DNA from: Thereva unica
Lineage: Eukaryota > Arthropoda > Insecta > Diptera > Therevidae
NCBI GenBank assembly: GCA_949987705.1
Contig: OX465284.1
Location: 117,347,052 to 117,411,051, forward strand
Direction: 5' to 3'
Length of the DNA: 64,000 nt
The notes under the pieces are model-generated. The model was not told where the DNA came from and searched no databases. It saw only the letters and a list, made by a program, of their open reading frames with translations. Made by a program: the position numbers and the translations under genes. Positions 47,501 through 59,086 of the stretch are shown here, piece after piece. Position 1 is the first letter of the stretch, and every line of letters starts with the position of its first letter.

Positions 47501-50500
47501 ATATCCCTTCTATATAGGTATGTTTCTTATAATGTGAATGAAAGTAGGTATTACATATTAGTTTTTGAATTTAGGAAAGAAACAAATTCTCACTTGTGTT
47601 CTACACCAATCTATCGTCATTTTACAGTTCTATTTGCCATTTTCAGCAAGCCTATTTTCTTTGCTGGGAATTGCGCACCAAACACTGGTCCTCCGGCTGT
47701 GGAGGGGCTGTTGCTGGGTTATATACACTCCAATAACTGACGTAACCTCTCACATGCAAATTCTCCTCGTTACTTAACAGAATTTTATTTAGGCGCAAAG
47801 GAGTATTAGGAGATTTAAGTGAATTTCGTAAAGTTCCCTTTCTCACGCGATTCGCGTTTTATGGAGTCGTTGCAGGAATTGAAGATCCAGCCCAAGGCTC
47901 ATTTCCAATAGACCCTGTCTCTTTGACCTTTCGTCCCCACGCCCATACCAATTGGTTCAATGGGTCATTCTTTATTCTGCGTATATCGAACTTTGTTTTT
48001 ATATGGGAAAACCAAGCTTAGGAGTCACTCTTTGTACTACCAGTCTGTCATCTGGTTCAGTTCATGGTGCAATGTCTAGTAGTAGCTTGGTTTGAAGAGT
48101 AGAGGAGAAGAGAAAAGGCTAGACGGGGGTCCGGGGGAGTTGGTGCAGTTGGCGATGAACCTTACACTTGAACTCTTGGGTGTTGTACGAGTTCGGGAAA
48201 ACTATTTGTTGGAGATTATTCCACAGCCAAATTGTTCAATTTATAAACGTTAGTGTGCGCGAAAAAGGGGATTGCAGAGTATGAGAATTAAGCGAATGTA
48301 GTGGTCTTATACTACCATGCAGAGGGAGAGAGGGCGGATATTTCAGTGGAACAGTCGCTATGGCAATAGCGATGCAACTTTGAAAGGGCTGCTACATTGC
48401 TGCTACCGTAGGTTCAGACAGTCAGTGGAGATACAAAGGCTCTCATCTCCGATAATTCTCTTAAAAAATTCTAGGCATTGGGATGCTTGTTTAACGATTT
48501 GGAATATGTGATCATTCTATCGCAAGTCCTCAGATATAATTATACCCAGGATGTTAAGAAAAGGATCAGCTGTAACATTTGTTTTGCTCACTGTGACAGA
48601 AAGAAGGCCGCTGGAGGTTTTATAAGTAATGTGACAGTACTTCGCTTTGGAGGGGTTGAACTCAACACGATTCTTGCGGCCCAAAAATGTGTTTGAACTG
48701 CGAGCAACCCGACACCTTGCTTATTATTATTATTATTCGCCAAGTAGACCTCCACCGCAAAAGCCTCTTATCCACTGACTCACGGTACTAAATGACCCGC
48801 AACACTCCCGCATCAAGTGATACCCTTCTCCACCGCTACCGCAACTATAGTGTGCGCAAATCTGCTTGACAGTGGAAAGTAGAAAGGATGTATCATCTAC
48901 ACCTTTAGCTTTATGGTTGAATTTTATCTATAGTATTTTCAGCTTCCTAAGTTATAGGCTTTGGGCTCAACGTTTTCTGAGTGAACTTTGGTTGTTAGTT
49001 TATTCCTGCATTTGAATTATCTTTTCTTTGAGCAAATCTCTAATATTGCTAGTAGCTATAGATCCTATGTTAGCAAGACAGGTAGGTTCGTATCCCTTCT
49101 TTATCATATTTACTTTGTTTTCGATAGTTTTTCTACCCTCATCTTTCCAGCAGCTAGATCGGTGTTCACATCAAAGACTCCTTCCATTCAAACTCTTTAC
49201 CAATCGAAGTATTCCAGATGAAGTAATATTTTGCAACGTTCTTTCTTTTTTGAAAATACTTTATTTCTAATTTCCAGAGATTATCATTTTATTCCTAGGC
49301 CTATAATGATGTTAAATTTCCCTCTTTTGCCAGAATTCAAAGATGGCTCATGTCAAAGAATATCTGCCAATACTGAATCAGAACGAACTGAATGGTTTCA
49401 AGCTATAAACATGGCGAGTTACGCTAGGCTTAATAAGCAGGTAAAGCTGATCCAGGAACAAATAGCCAAAAAACTTGGAGCCATTCCCCAAGCATCTGTT
49501 GACCTAAAAGTGGCAGACGAAGATACAAAAGAAATAGGTAATTTCGCATACGTTAAACAGCACCGACAACAGCACAATTACTCCTTTTAGATATAACAGA
49601 GCTTCCACTTTGTGAATCGTTTATATCCTGTGATAATTTATTGTGTGACGCTCATGGCCGGCCGCCAAACACATCGGTCATTGTACAAATACAAAAGGAT
49701 ACTAGCAGTAAATGGATTACATATGGAAAGACTGAAGTTATAGAGCGGTGCTCCAATCCGCAATTTCTATGCACTGTTATATTTTATCCCAATTCGGGGC
49801 TAAATACATCTTCTATTATACGTTTTAGTGTTTATGATGTTCGTGAAAAGATTTCAAGGACTTCAGTTCCTATTGGATTTGCGGAAATTGCACTTGGTGT
49901 TATTCAAGTACGACCTAGTTTTGGATTTTTGGGAGCTTAATTTATATTTGTGTCGTTATTGCAGGATACGACTCGATTACGCATCCCGTTGCGATCAGTT
50001 AATGGTAATTCCGGTTTTATAACGATTGTCTCGTGGGTACCTGAGCATGATAAGAAAACTTTGCGATCTCCAGCAAAAGCCATGGAACAACAAAGCATTG
50101 GTAATTTATAAGTTAAATGTGAATTAGGATGTATTGCTAATAATTCAATTAAAGGACACAGAAGATCGCAGTCACTCCCACCTAAATTGGGCGTTAAATT
50201 ATTTGTGCCATATCAAGGGAAACTTTGTTTACTGTTTACAAATCCTACAGTAAGTGCAATGTGCAACGCAAAGAAGGCAATGAAATATTAATTAAAATCT
50301 TGATTAGGTTCACACATACCGTTTACAATCGGGTCTAGGTGGAGATATAAGTGTTCAAGAAATGATGCTAGAAAGTAAATTAAATTATTTAATTCCTCAG
50401 CAGCTATTGTATGAATATTTAAACTGGTTATTGCGATTTTTAGTAAATACTGATTATTTCTAGATCAATATGGATTTTACGAGAAAAAGAACTACTACAG

Positions 50501-53500
50501 GAAATATCGGGAATGGGTGAACTCGGTGGTGAATGGAGAAGCAGACAAATGGACTTGCTGGACAAGCATTTAAAACTACTTAAAGATTACTCTCAAGCTA
50601 AACAAAACTTACAACAGTTTAACTGTAATAATAGTATGTTTACGCTTTAGTGTCAAGCATTTTCGTTTATTTATTTATATTGTGTTTTAGATAAGTTTTT
50701 TAAACGTTCTTCAATGAAAAGTGATGAAAGTTTAGAATTTGTACCAGTTAATCTACACTTGCAACGTATGTGTGCTTATAATGATACCTTGAAACGTTGT
50801 GGAGTGTTAGATATCATGACTGTGGGAGCGTTTACAAGGCATGCTGGTAAAAATAAAACAGGCGGTCTCATAAAGTATGATAATTTTTGCAATAGTTTCA
50901 ATTTTTAAGCACTACTTTGTTTAGATTACTACAACAAACAAAAGACTCGCCATCAAAAATTGATCAGAATGGCTGTAAAGTTCAAGCAGCTAACGATGCT
51001 GTCCAAGCAATTAAGCAACTTCGTAGAGAGATTGTAGAAATAATGTCGCAACTTTTATGTCTAGCAAAAATGAAAAATCCAAAAGGGATGTTGTCGCTTT
51101 GCAATGATATGGTTAATAAAACCAGAACGCTACTTAACTTATGGGAGCCGAATTTAGTAGAGGAAGCCTTTGGATTTATTGAGAAACATCGTATTATTGA
51201 AGAGCCTGATAATACTCGAATGGTAACTATATTCAAATGTAGAGAAATTTTAATAAAAAAAAACAATCACTTCCAGCCAATGTCACCATTTAAGAAAATA
51301 ACACAACAGCTAGGTGAACTTGATCTTAAATCACCGGAATTAGAAGATTTCACTACACCGGTTGGTGCATCTCCTGATTTATGGCCAAAATTGAAATCAA
51401 TAAGTGCCAAAACATATACAAAATCCCAAGTATTTTCGGGTAAATCGCCGTCAGCAGCTGATATAAGCACAATATCTACAATACAAAACAGTGTCAAAAT
51501 GTATCATAATGAGATTCGTCTTAAAGAAACTACCGGGGAACAGCCAACAAACCCAACTATTGTACAGCCAATAAATCGAAAGTCTGAGGATGTTCATGAT
51601 AATAATGATGAAGGAATCTTAGTGTTCAGTGAAACACACTTTGATATCAATGGCGATATCTCAACCAGCAACAGCACTACAACATCACTAACAATAATAC
51701 CAAGTAATTGTGAGATTATCAAGCCAAATGACGATGCTGAAGAAATTGGAATTGAATATTTAGACGAAATAAAACAGAGCAAAAATGAAATCTTACATAA
51801 TTTTGCAGATATTGATGAAAATGGATATATACCAACAAATTGCTCTATAATTCTTGGACATAATGGTGCGTTTTTGGACACAAATGTCATGAGCTCTAGT
51901 CCATCAGCAAACTATTATAGGCCAACTGAAGAGCCCGAACCACTCGACTTGACGCAGCTTAATATTGAAGCGAGTGTTATGTGTTTAGTTAGTAAAGTTA
52001 AGTTTTTATGTGGTCGCTGCGGCAGCCCGGCTGTTCGATTGCGTCAGCCGTGTAACTCAATTAAAAGGGGGTTTGTTAACAGTTCTCCAGATGTGGTTAC
52101 ATCACAGCCAATAAAAAGAAATAATTCGTTATCATTACCTGAAAATAATAGTGATGTTGCAAATGCGAACTTCGATATCAATAATCAAAATGACGATATG
52201 CAGCAAAGGAAAATTGGTAATATTAATGGGAAAGATTTAAATTTGGCACTTACGCAAGCTGTTGGGGAAGTAACAAGAAAAGTTAAGAAAGGCAATAAAT
52301 TTACCGATGGTAAGTTATTATTAACGTAAATATATGAACAGAATTTATTACTCATTTAATTTAAAAGGGTTGGACTTATCCCTGACGACTGATTGGGCTT
52401 CCGAACTGCGTCCATCAATGAGAAAATTGCGCCAAGCTATGGATGGGCTTCTTAAAACGGCTCGATTGATGCACTCTGTTCAACGACTGCAGCAAGATAT
52501 GAAGAAAACTAGCGCAAATTTAACTACAATGTACAGAAGAGATGTTTGCTTTTCACAAGCCGTAAGCATTCTCAAATACCATCCATCTCAACACTATTAA
52601 CAAATATAATATTTTAGTTAACATCTCTTGTGAGCGGCTTAATGGCCAGAATTTGGGGCACAGTTATAACTGAGAGTTATATAAAAATTTTAAGTCAACT
52701 CGGTGTGTTAGCTTATTTCGAAGGATTACTTAGCTTATACGGGAATGAAACAGATATGTGGGGCGATATGTGCATTGCAATAGAAGATTTATCAGCAGTT
52801 ACCTTTACTTTAACAAGAAGTAATATCCAAAGGTAACAAAAAACATTTTAATATATTTTATTTTAAAATTTATATTATTTAACTATAATTTCAGAGAATC
52901 AAAAACTCTTCCAGTGCCACGTGTAATCGGATCTCGACAATCCCTAACCGTTCTAATACCAGTTCCAGAACAAGTATACGGAATATTTCCACCAAAAGAA
53001 AATATAACATTTAAAGTGATACCAGTATTCTTTAATATTGGTATAAACGAGAAGGCAACACTATCAGAGACATTAGGTTATACACGCGAACAGCATCGAT
53101 CAAATTGGGATAATTTTGATCGTTTAAAACAATATCACATTCGTTACAAGAAGCTGAACGTTAATAACAGTGATAATAATTTCAAAAATGATAATAATGC
53201 TGCGACTAGTAAAGTTGCTGATCATTTGAATAAAATGGAGGAGTTTTTACGTGCCAATACGTCGAAGAATGTTAAAATTTTACATTTAGCTGAAGATATT
53301 TGTCGATTAGTTAATGGTTTACGTTTTACTTCTTGTAAGAGTGCAAAAGATCGAACGGGCATGGCTGTAACATTGGAGCAATGCCGTATTCTGCAGCAAG
53401 ATTTTCATTTGCCGGCTAATAATATTCAGAATGTACTTAATACAATGAGGAGGTAAGATATTTTTTGCGTATTCATAGTCATACATATCATACTCGATCT

Positions 53501-54977
53501 GTACCCAAATGTTTATTTTTACTAATAACATTTTTAAGTTAAATCTTCCACAAAAAGACGTTTTTAAAATTTGGATTCTCAATGAGGTGTTTGGGACATA
53601 GGGCGAAAACAGTTCTGACCAATATCTCCCAGTTGTTGCGGCCTCTACTAGTAGGGTTCTCCTCCACGTTGTTCTAGGTCTTCAAATCGAAGATCAAATT
53701 TTGTCCGTGTGCTAATCGCTTTGTCACTTTCGACCTGCCTATTTTAGTCCATTGTAAAATGAACTTTTAAACAAATTACTTGAAGAGGCCACTTTGAAAT
53801 TAAATAGGATCTTGCGTTAGTTATAATTTAAAGTAAGGTAAGCTATGGGAGTCCGGGTCCAAGATATTCTTCTAACGGAAGTTTTCTCCATGTCGATGTC
53901 GCACCACATACCGCAAAAAGTTTTCCGAGCAGAGCACTTCATTCTGGATGCATTGACACAATTCTTGCGGAATCGAGAATCTGGTATGTGCTTTATCTAA
54001 GAAATAACGCAGAGTACCGACGTCAACGAAGCTGTTTTTTATATTTCCATGCGTTGGTAAAAGAAAAGCTACTAATGACTACCGACGAGCTCCTGCATGC
54101 CGGTTATATGGGACTGAACCCATGCTGGTCTTCTCTCCTCCGCGGGACTGGCTTTTTAGCATTGCGTCGCGGGGATGAATCAGATTTTATCTGTTTCTGG
54201 GAATTCTTTGCCTCGGCTTCTTCCAGCCTCAAGTTCCTCTGTATAACCTTCGGCGACGCTTCCACTTTCCTCTACAGGTCCTCGGACCTAATAAGCTATT
54301 CTAGGATGTTTTCGGATGTTGCAGGTGCCGCGGCCATCGCCTTATATTCGACCAATCGGTCTGGGGTCCACGCAAGAGGCCGTGACGCAAAGATTAGAAA
54401 CGTAGCAAGAGATAAAATTGACCTCTGTGGGAAACCGATAGAGGTAGTGTGATTTGACGCCTGGAGGTTACTACTTCTTATTCATCCAACTTCATCATAG
54501 TTAATAATATTACAAATTCAGCTGGAAAGTCTTTGTTATTAATAAGAAAATATCTATTTAACACTACATTTCTTCTTCTTCTTTAACGGCTCTACAACCG
54601 GGATCCGGTCCTGGCCTCTCGCAACTGTTCTCTCCACCGGTCCCGATTCTGAGCCGATGTCATCCACTTTAGCATCCCTAAGCTCTGAGCGTCCTGGTCT
54701 CCCTCGCTGTCGCATCCCATAGGTCTTAATACTACACTGCCATTCATTAATTGTAATTTAATTAACGTTTCACCTACTCTACAGTCACCTTAACCAATAA
54801 TCCAACTAGCAACAATAATAACGAAATTTTTTCCAATATTTCAGTGAAGGAACTCGAGCTGACAATGTTGTTAAAAATATAGGTGAACGCAAATATGCGT
54901 TCAATTTACCACAGGTCTTATCCTTACCTGGCATCTATCGTCCTCCGGCAGGAACATATGGAAAAGCACAAACTTAA
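44517..54977 (+). CDS. INPP4: Inositol polyphosphate 4-phosphatase (INPP4 family)
   Basis: Removes the 4-phosphate from PI(3,4)P2 (known family activity), ending PI3K-type signals at endosomal or plasma membranes. Fourteen coding exons: 44517-44634, 47359-47517, 49334-49537, 49591-49907, 49965-50100, 50155-50249, 50308-50408, 50464-50633, 50691-50874, 50925-52309, 52368-52561, 52618-52832, 52895-53452 and 54845-54977 (TAA). All are GT-AG and in frame; 1322 residues. Residues 1-155 look PH-like ([30 protein letters not shown]). About 165-310 is a C2 domain (FSVYDVREK). [13 protein letters not shown] is a family block. Exon 10 carries a long Asn/Ser-rich acidic linker. [14 protein letters not shown] precedes the catalytic CKSAKDR loop (Cys1240-Arg1246). 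The C-terminus [10 protein letters not shown] matches the family. It is longer than vertebrate INPP4. The ATG lies 10 bases after an AG acceptor, so a noncoding upstream exon is expected. Confidence 0.93.
44635..47358 (+). other. INPP4 intron 1
   Basis: GTGAGT donor and TTTGCAG acceptor; 2.7 kb, very AT-rich with poly-T tracts near 46935-46970. A GC-richer island at about 45530-45870 looks repeat-derived but is unassigned. No internal gene. Confidence 0.7.
47995..48720 (-). mobile_element. LINE relic (family A) in INPP4 intron 2
   Basis: Antisense to INPP4. From 48700 down, the minus strand reads [17 protein letters not shown], then [13 protein letters not shown] and [12 protein letters not shown], the post-palm region of the same LINE type as 9545-10640. 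It ends in the shared 3' segment (47995-48095: AAGCTTAGG, TGTACTACCAGTCTGTC). Full of stops. Confidence 0.72.
53590..54050 (-). mobile_element. LINE debris (family A-like) in INPP4 intron 13
   Basis: Plus-strand GCAGAGTACCGACGTCAACG (54008-54027) is nearly the same as the reverse-transcriptase catalytic region at about 10155-10175, and the minus strand gives a decayed form of FADDSTLRYF. A separate short repeat shared with 10765-10870 lies at 53615-53700. Confidence 0.6.
54060..54450 (-). mobile_element. R1-like LINE C-terminal relic in INPP4 intron 13
   Basis: The minus strand reads TSENILEYLIRSEDLYRKVE, then [16 protein letters not shown], resembling the charged C-terminal tail of R1-type ORF2 (compare LTPEVVLDQMMGLEDVLRRV at 15530). 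The 154-codon open frame on the plus strand (53988-54452) is its shadow. Confidence 0.55.
54565..54720 (-). mobile_element. RTE-like LINE 3' end in INPP4 intron 13
   Basis: Opens with CTTCTTCTTCTTTAACGGCT, the antisense of an RTE-like 3' terminus. It continues with CACCGGTCCCGATTCTGAGC and GAGCGTCCTGGTCTCCCTCG, the reverse complement of sequence near 11915-12005. Confidence 0.65.
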
Positions 54978-55193
54978 TTGATACTCAAATATTTTTATTT
55001 CTTAAGTCAACCATCGTTTATGGTGTTGAATTTAATTTCCGTATATATTATATATTTTATTTATTTATGATATCTTCGTAACGATAAAAAATGTTATGTT
55101 TACAAAAAAAAAATTTATATATTTTTATCTTAGTGTTACAACAACAAAGGAACCAGTTTTTTTTAATAATAATTTTTTATTTGCTTTGAGTGA

Positions 55194-55199
55194 AATAAA
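55194..55199 (+). terminator. Probable INPP4 polyadenylation signal
   Basis: AATAAA about 217 bases after the stop codon, the first canonical hexamer on this strand in the 3' flank. Cleavage would follow 10-30 bases later. Confidence 0.5.
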
Positions 55200-56120
55200 T
55201 AAAAATCTCACACACCGAATCTAGGCCAAACATGTAGTTACCAACCAAGTGGGTAGCGTATTTAATAATATTATATGTATGTTTTAAGTTTTAAAAAAAA
55301 CATACACTAAACAGAAGCTTCCGATACTTATTAAGGAGTTGTTCGGTAAGTTTCTACTTGAAACAATTTTTATTATTTCAACATTCTTTAAAGGATTACT
55401 AACAGAAAATATTGAAGAAGAATTTGCATAACTTTTTGGTTTATTAAACGCCTCGAAGTACTGACATTGAGTTAATCAATAGTTTTTAGCTAGAAAAAGA
55501 ATATCGTTTGTGTTTATCACCAACATTCAAAAATATATCCACAGAATTTTGTTAATAATATTTACATGCATTTTTTTTAAAAGAATTATATAGAAGCAAG
55601 GAAATACTAACAGGACACATTTTTTTTTGATTTTGAATATTTTTACATTAGATATAGTTGCATTATTAAAAAAAAAGAAGAAAAGAGTAGATTTTTTAGC
55701 TTTACGTATTTTGGATAAAAAGTGATTGATCGTGATGGTGCTTATTTGTTGGAATAAGATATTTTTGATCATTTTGATAAAAAAAATATTCTAAGAAAAC
55801 CGCATGTTTTTGTTTTGTATCTTAAAACTTGTTTAAACCATTCCTAATCATCACTTATTGATTTTGAATGGTCCATTTTTGTAGAAAACATTTTCTCATT
55901 TAAAATTATAACTGCCCAACATAGCTTGTGTTCATTTTATATATGTTGTGCTTATTATGGTGGTTTAAAATATTTTGTTTGTGCAATTGGGACTTTTAGT
56001 CATGAATAAAATACAATCCTATCTATTTGTTATGTTGGAGAGAACAAAAAGCTAACATACTTTGTTCAGATCACTTGTTGAGCGAAATTCAATGAAATTC
56101 TTGAAAACATAGCAGCATGA

Positions 56121-56195
56121 AGGCGTTGGTAGCCTGGGGATTAAGGCGACCGACTACCATCCCAGAGGTTCGAGGCTCGATTTCACTCCGTAGAA
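56121..56195 (+). repeat. tRNA-headed SINE-like fragment, copy 3
   Basis: GGTAGCCTGGGGATTAAGG (A box/D arm) is followed 40 bases later by GAGGTTCGAGGCTCGA (a good B box). This is the best preserved of three copies. Acceptor-stem pairing is poor, so it is not called as a tRNA gene. Confidence 0.5.
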
Positions 56196-56437
56196 TTCTT
56201 TTTCATTTTCTTTTTTACAAAAAAAAATCTTCTTGCCATCGCCTCTAAGAATTATAAGCGAGGAAACCAATTCCTGTTCCGCAATACAAAAGTCAGCGTT
56301 CTGCCGCGGTAGTTTTTGATGAGAGTTGAGTTGACTTTTCTGTCAGTTCGTTCACTCTTCTCTCTACTATCTTCCGGACTAGAGATTACTTTGCGACATT
56401 GCACTCAAATGAATAGACCGTCGATAGCACAAAGAAA

Positions 56438-56548
56438 GGGTGAATTCAAAAATTCAAAAAACTACCGCAACACTGCAGAATTCAGCTACAGACTTCTAAT
56501 GGCTGAATTCTGCAGTTTTGCGGCAATGTTGAATTTTTGAACTCACCC
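56438..56548. repeat. 111-bp near-perfect hairpin (small MITE-like palindrome)
   Basis: Left arm 56438-56486 and right arm 56501-56548 are reverse complements with few mismatches and a 2-base indel; the loop is 14 bases (56487-56500). Ends are GGGTGA and TCACCC. No clear target duplication. Confidence 0.75.
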
Positions 56549-58169
56549 AGACTTTACCTCGGATGACTAGTTTTTCACTCAAAAAATAGATAGATCGTTC
56601 AGTTATTTGCATGTTTCTAGTTGTCCTAAATCTCGTTAAATAAAGGCAAAACAACATCGTCATCCCTATTTTCCGACGTAACGACGGAGCATGAACTGTG
56701 ACTTGTTTTAGGGATAAAATGCGGTGATCTGAGCACTTGATTTTTTCTTCTTTCTACTCAATAGACATTAATTGTACCTTTATCTGTGAACAAGTTTGGG
56801 TTTTGCCGTCCCATACAACGACGAAACTTTTGCTTTCAAAGACTTATTTGAGCATTTGACATTATTTGAACATCTCTTCACAAATCCCCAACAACTAATT
56901 CAGTGTAGGCAAATTTCTAGTAATTGAAACAATGTAATTAGATAGCCAGAGTCTAACTCGTGATTGCCTTATAGATGGTTTTTTGTTACCATGTTACCAT
57001 TTCATCTTAGCTCTCACTTAGCTGTTTCTAGTAAAACTGTGCAATCCGCAGTACCTATTTATTGCACAAATAAATTGTAGTTTTATGGTGTTTCAACTTG
57101 GAATCGATTTGTAGAAAACATCCCAAGTCTGGCATGACAAACACCTTATATTTATCAAAGCAGACAATTCCCAATGAATAGTGATTGTTCTCCTGTATTA
57201 TAGATAGCCTGAGTCTACTTAAAGACCACTCAAGTTACACAAAAACTCTTACTATCAGAATATAGACAATATTAATGAAATACGGTAGCTGTGTTAATGC
57301 TGTAGATTTAACTATGCCTTGAATTTGTAATAATTTCGTCTCTCAACATCTAAAAACTAATTTTTGTGAATGGAGATCACTGTATGTGTAAGCATTTATA
57401 GACACACACATATATATAATTTTTTGTTTCAATTCCATTCGAATTTTTAATTTAACAATTTTGCGGTGTATTGTAGAATTAAAAAAGCTAAATAAAAACA
57501 ACGAGCTTTACATCATGCATAGGTAGAACTTGGAATTTACATTTAAAAAAAAGCAATTCTGAGGCACGCAATGCAAGTGTTTTCGGTAATAGTTCCAGTA
57601 TTAAAATGGTTTTTTGTATGGTCTTAATATTACGAGTATATCAGTATTGAAAAAAATAAATAAAAATAAAATTGACAAAATTTAATTTACTAACTATCGA
57701 AAGTTGAACTTATCTAACAAAATTCATCAAATATTTATTCCGAGTGGACTTTTGAAAATAATGTTTTTTTATTTTTTTTGAAATTCATGAATGCATTTCT
57801 CATTCATATTTACTATTTAAAATAATGTAACAAAAAACTCTTGGAAACATTTTTAACAAAGAACAAACAAATTCTATTTCATAATATCCTAAATATATAT
57901 ATTTTTCTTTAACAAAATTAACTCAATATATATTAACCAAAGAAACACAGTGTCAAAACAGAAATGTTGTTTTATGTAAAAAAAAAAGATTTCGAATGTT
58001 TTATTATTGTAATCCCTTTGTAATCCATTTTATACATAAATAATAAAATGTTACTTAGTGAGTTCTGTTTCAATTTGAGCTAACGTAGTCTTACCTGTGG
58101 TAGCATCGACTAAAAATCGGGCAGAACTGTTGGCCAAGTATGGCTAGGCATGTGTCAAGCTTCAATTGG

Positions 58170-58460
58170 GGATACATTCCAACCTGGATGAGAGTCGTAG
58201 TGATTTTTATCCCTAAGCAAAGCAACAGGCCCCGGGAGCGGTATAATCGTATAGACCTATCAGCTTAACCTCTTTTCTTGTGAAAACGATGGAAAGACTG
58301 CTGGACAATCACATCAGGTCCAGGCTGGAGCTAGCTCTTCTTCTACATAGCTATTAGTACGCTTATTCAAAGCGTAAATCAACAGAAGTTCAACAGCGCT
58401 TTTAGAAGTTCGAAGATGGTGTACCACACAGGGCCTATCAATTAATCCAGAGCACGACAG
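58170..58460 (+). mobile_element. LINE reverse-transcriptase relic
   Basis: The plus strand reads GYIPTWMRVVVIFIPKQSNR near 58165-58225, the block that opens R1/Jockey-type reverse transcriptases, then after a shift RIDLSA and ERLLDNHIRS-like sequence near 58285-58320. Broken by stops. Confidence 0.7.
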
Positions 58461-58510
58461 TTGAGTACTCGCACTCATAGCCGGCGGATAATGTGGGTAT
58501 GGTGGGTAGT

Positions 58511-58799
58511 CAGGGCCGGATTTATAAATTGCGGGACCCCAAGCACAACCTCGTGATGGGGCCCCCAACGATGACTACCGTAGTTACGTTTAGTTTTAAA
58601 TTTATTATTTTAGTCGCAAAACTATGACGGTTGTATATTTGATTCGCAAAAGAATATTATGAAAACACGATGGCCAAACAATTTTTATACTTCCCTTTTA
58701 TCTAAAGACGAACCAAACAAAATATAAGAGGCGCGGGGCCCCCTGAGGGTAGGGGCCTCAAGCAATTGCTTGTTTTGCTTGTTGGTAAATCCGGCACTG
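58511..58799. mobile_element. hAT-type MITE (289 bp)
   Basis: Starts CAGGGCCGGATTTA and ends with the inverse of CAGTGCCGGATTTA (one mismatch in 14). It is flanked by an exact 8-bp duplication TGGGTAGT (58503-58510 and 58800-58807). No transposase. The interior contains GGGCCCC-rich words. It is a different hAT family from 20570-23799, judging by the terminal repeats. Confidence 0.88.
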
Positions 58800-58807
58800 T
58801 GGGTAGT

Positions 58808-59086
58808 AGTACCCACGCGGAAAATTCCAGGTGGGTAAAATACCCACCCTTGAGGAGATAGGAGACCCACCCGGGCCTAACATGATCCGCCGGCTCTGCT
58901 CACACTCAGCAATAGGCCTAAATGACCGTGGTGCGCACCATATAGGTTGCCCCATACTTAAAAAACCAAATACAATCGGTATGTCGGTATGTCCCAGTCA
59001 CAAACGAAGAACCGTGATGTAACTCTTCAAAAAGTTTAATTGAAAACAAGTTTTACATTTACATGTATGCAAATAAATGAAACAAA
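58808..59086. other. 3' flank of the dynein gene
   Basis: Should hold the 3' UTR of the minus-strand dynein heavy chain. TTTATT, giving AATAAA on the minus strand, was not found immediately next to the stop. A CATTTATTTGCATAC-like word in the same area, 59067-59080 on the minus strand, may provide a variant signal. Confidence 0.35.

Larger units (their letters stand above)
54978..58165. other. INPP4 3' flank and intergenic region
   Basis: The first canonical AATAAA after the INPP4 stop is at 55194-55199, giving a 3' UTR of about 230-240 bases; further AATAAA words occur at about 56006 and 58040. Otherwise AT-rich with no gene, apart from the SINE-like fragment and hairpin listed separately. 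Confidence 0.6.

Noticed and set aside
53988..54452. 154-codon plus-strand frame in an INPP4 intron as a nested gene
   Set aside because: The opposite strand has LINE-like sequence over the same bases; the frame is a shadow.
56121..56195. tRNA gene
   Set aside because: A and B box words are present, but the acceptor stem does not pair and two related, more decayed copies exist, which fits a SINE better.
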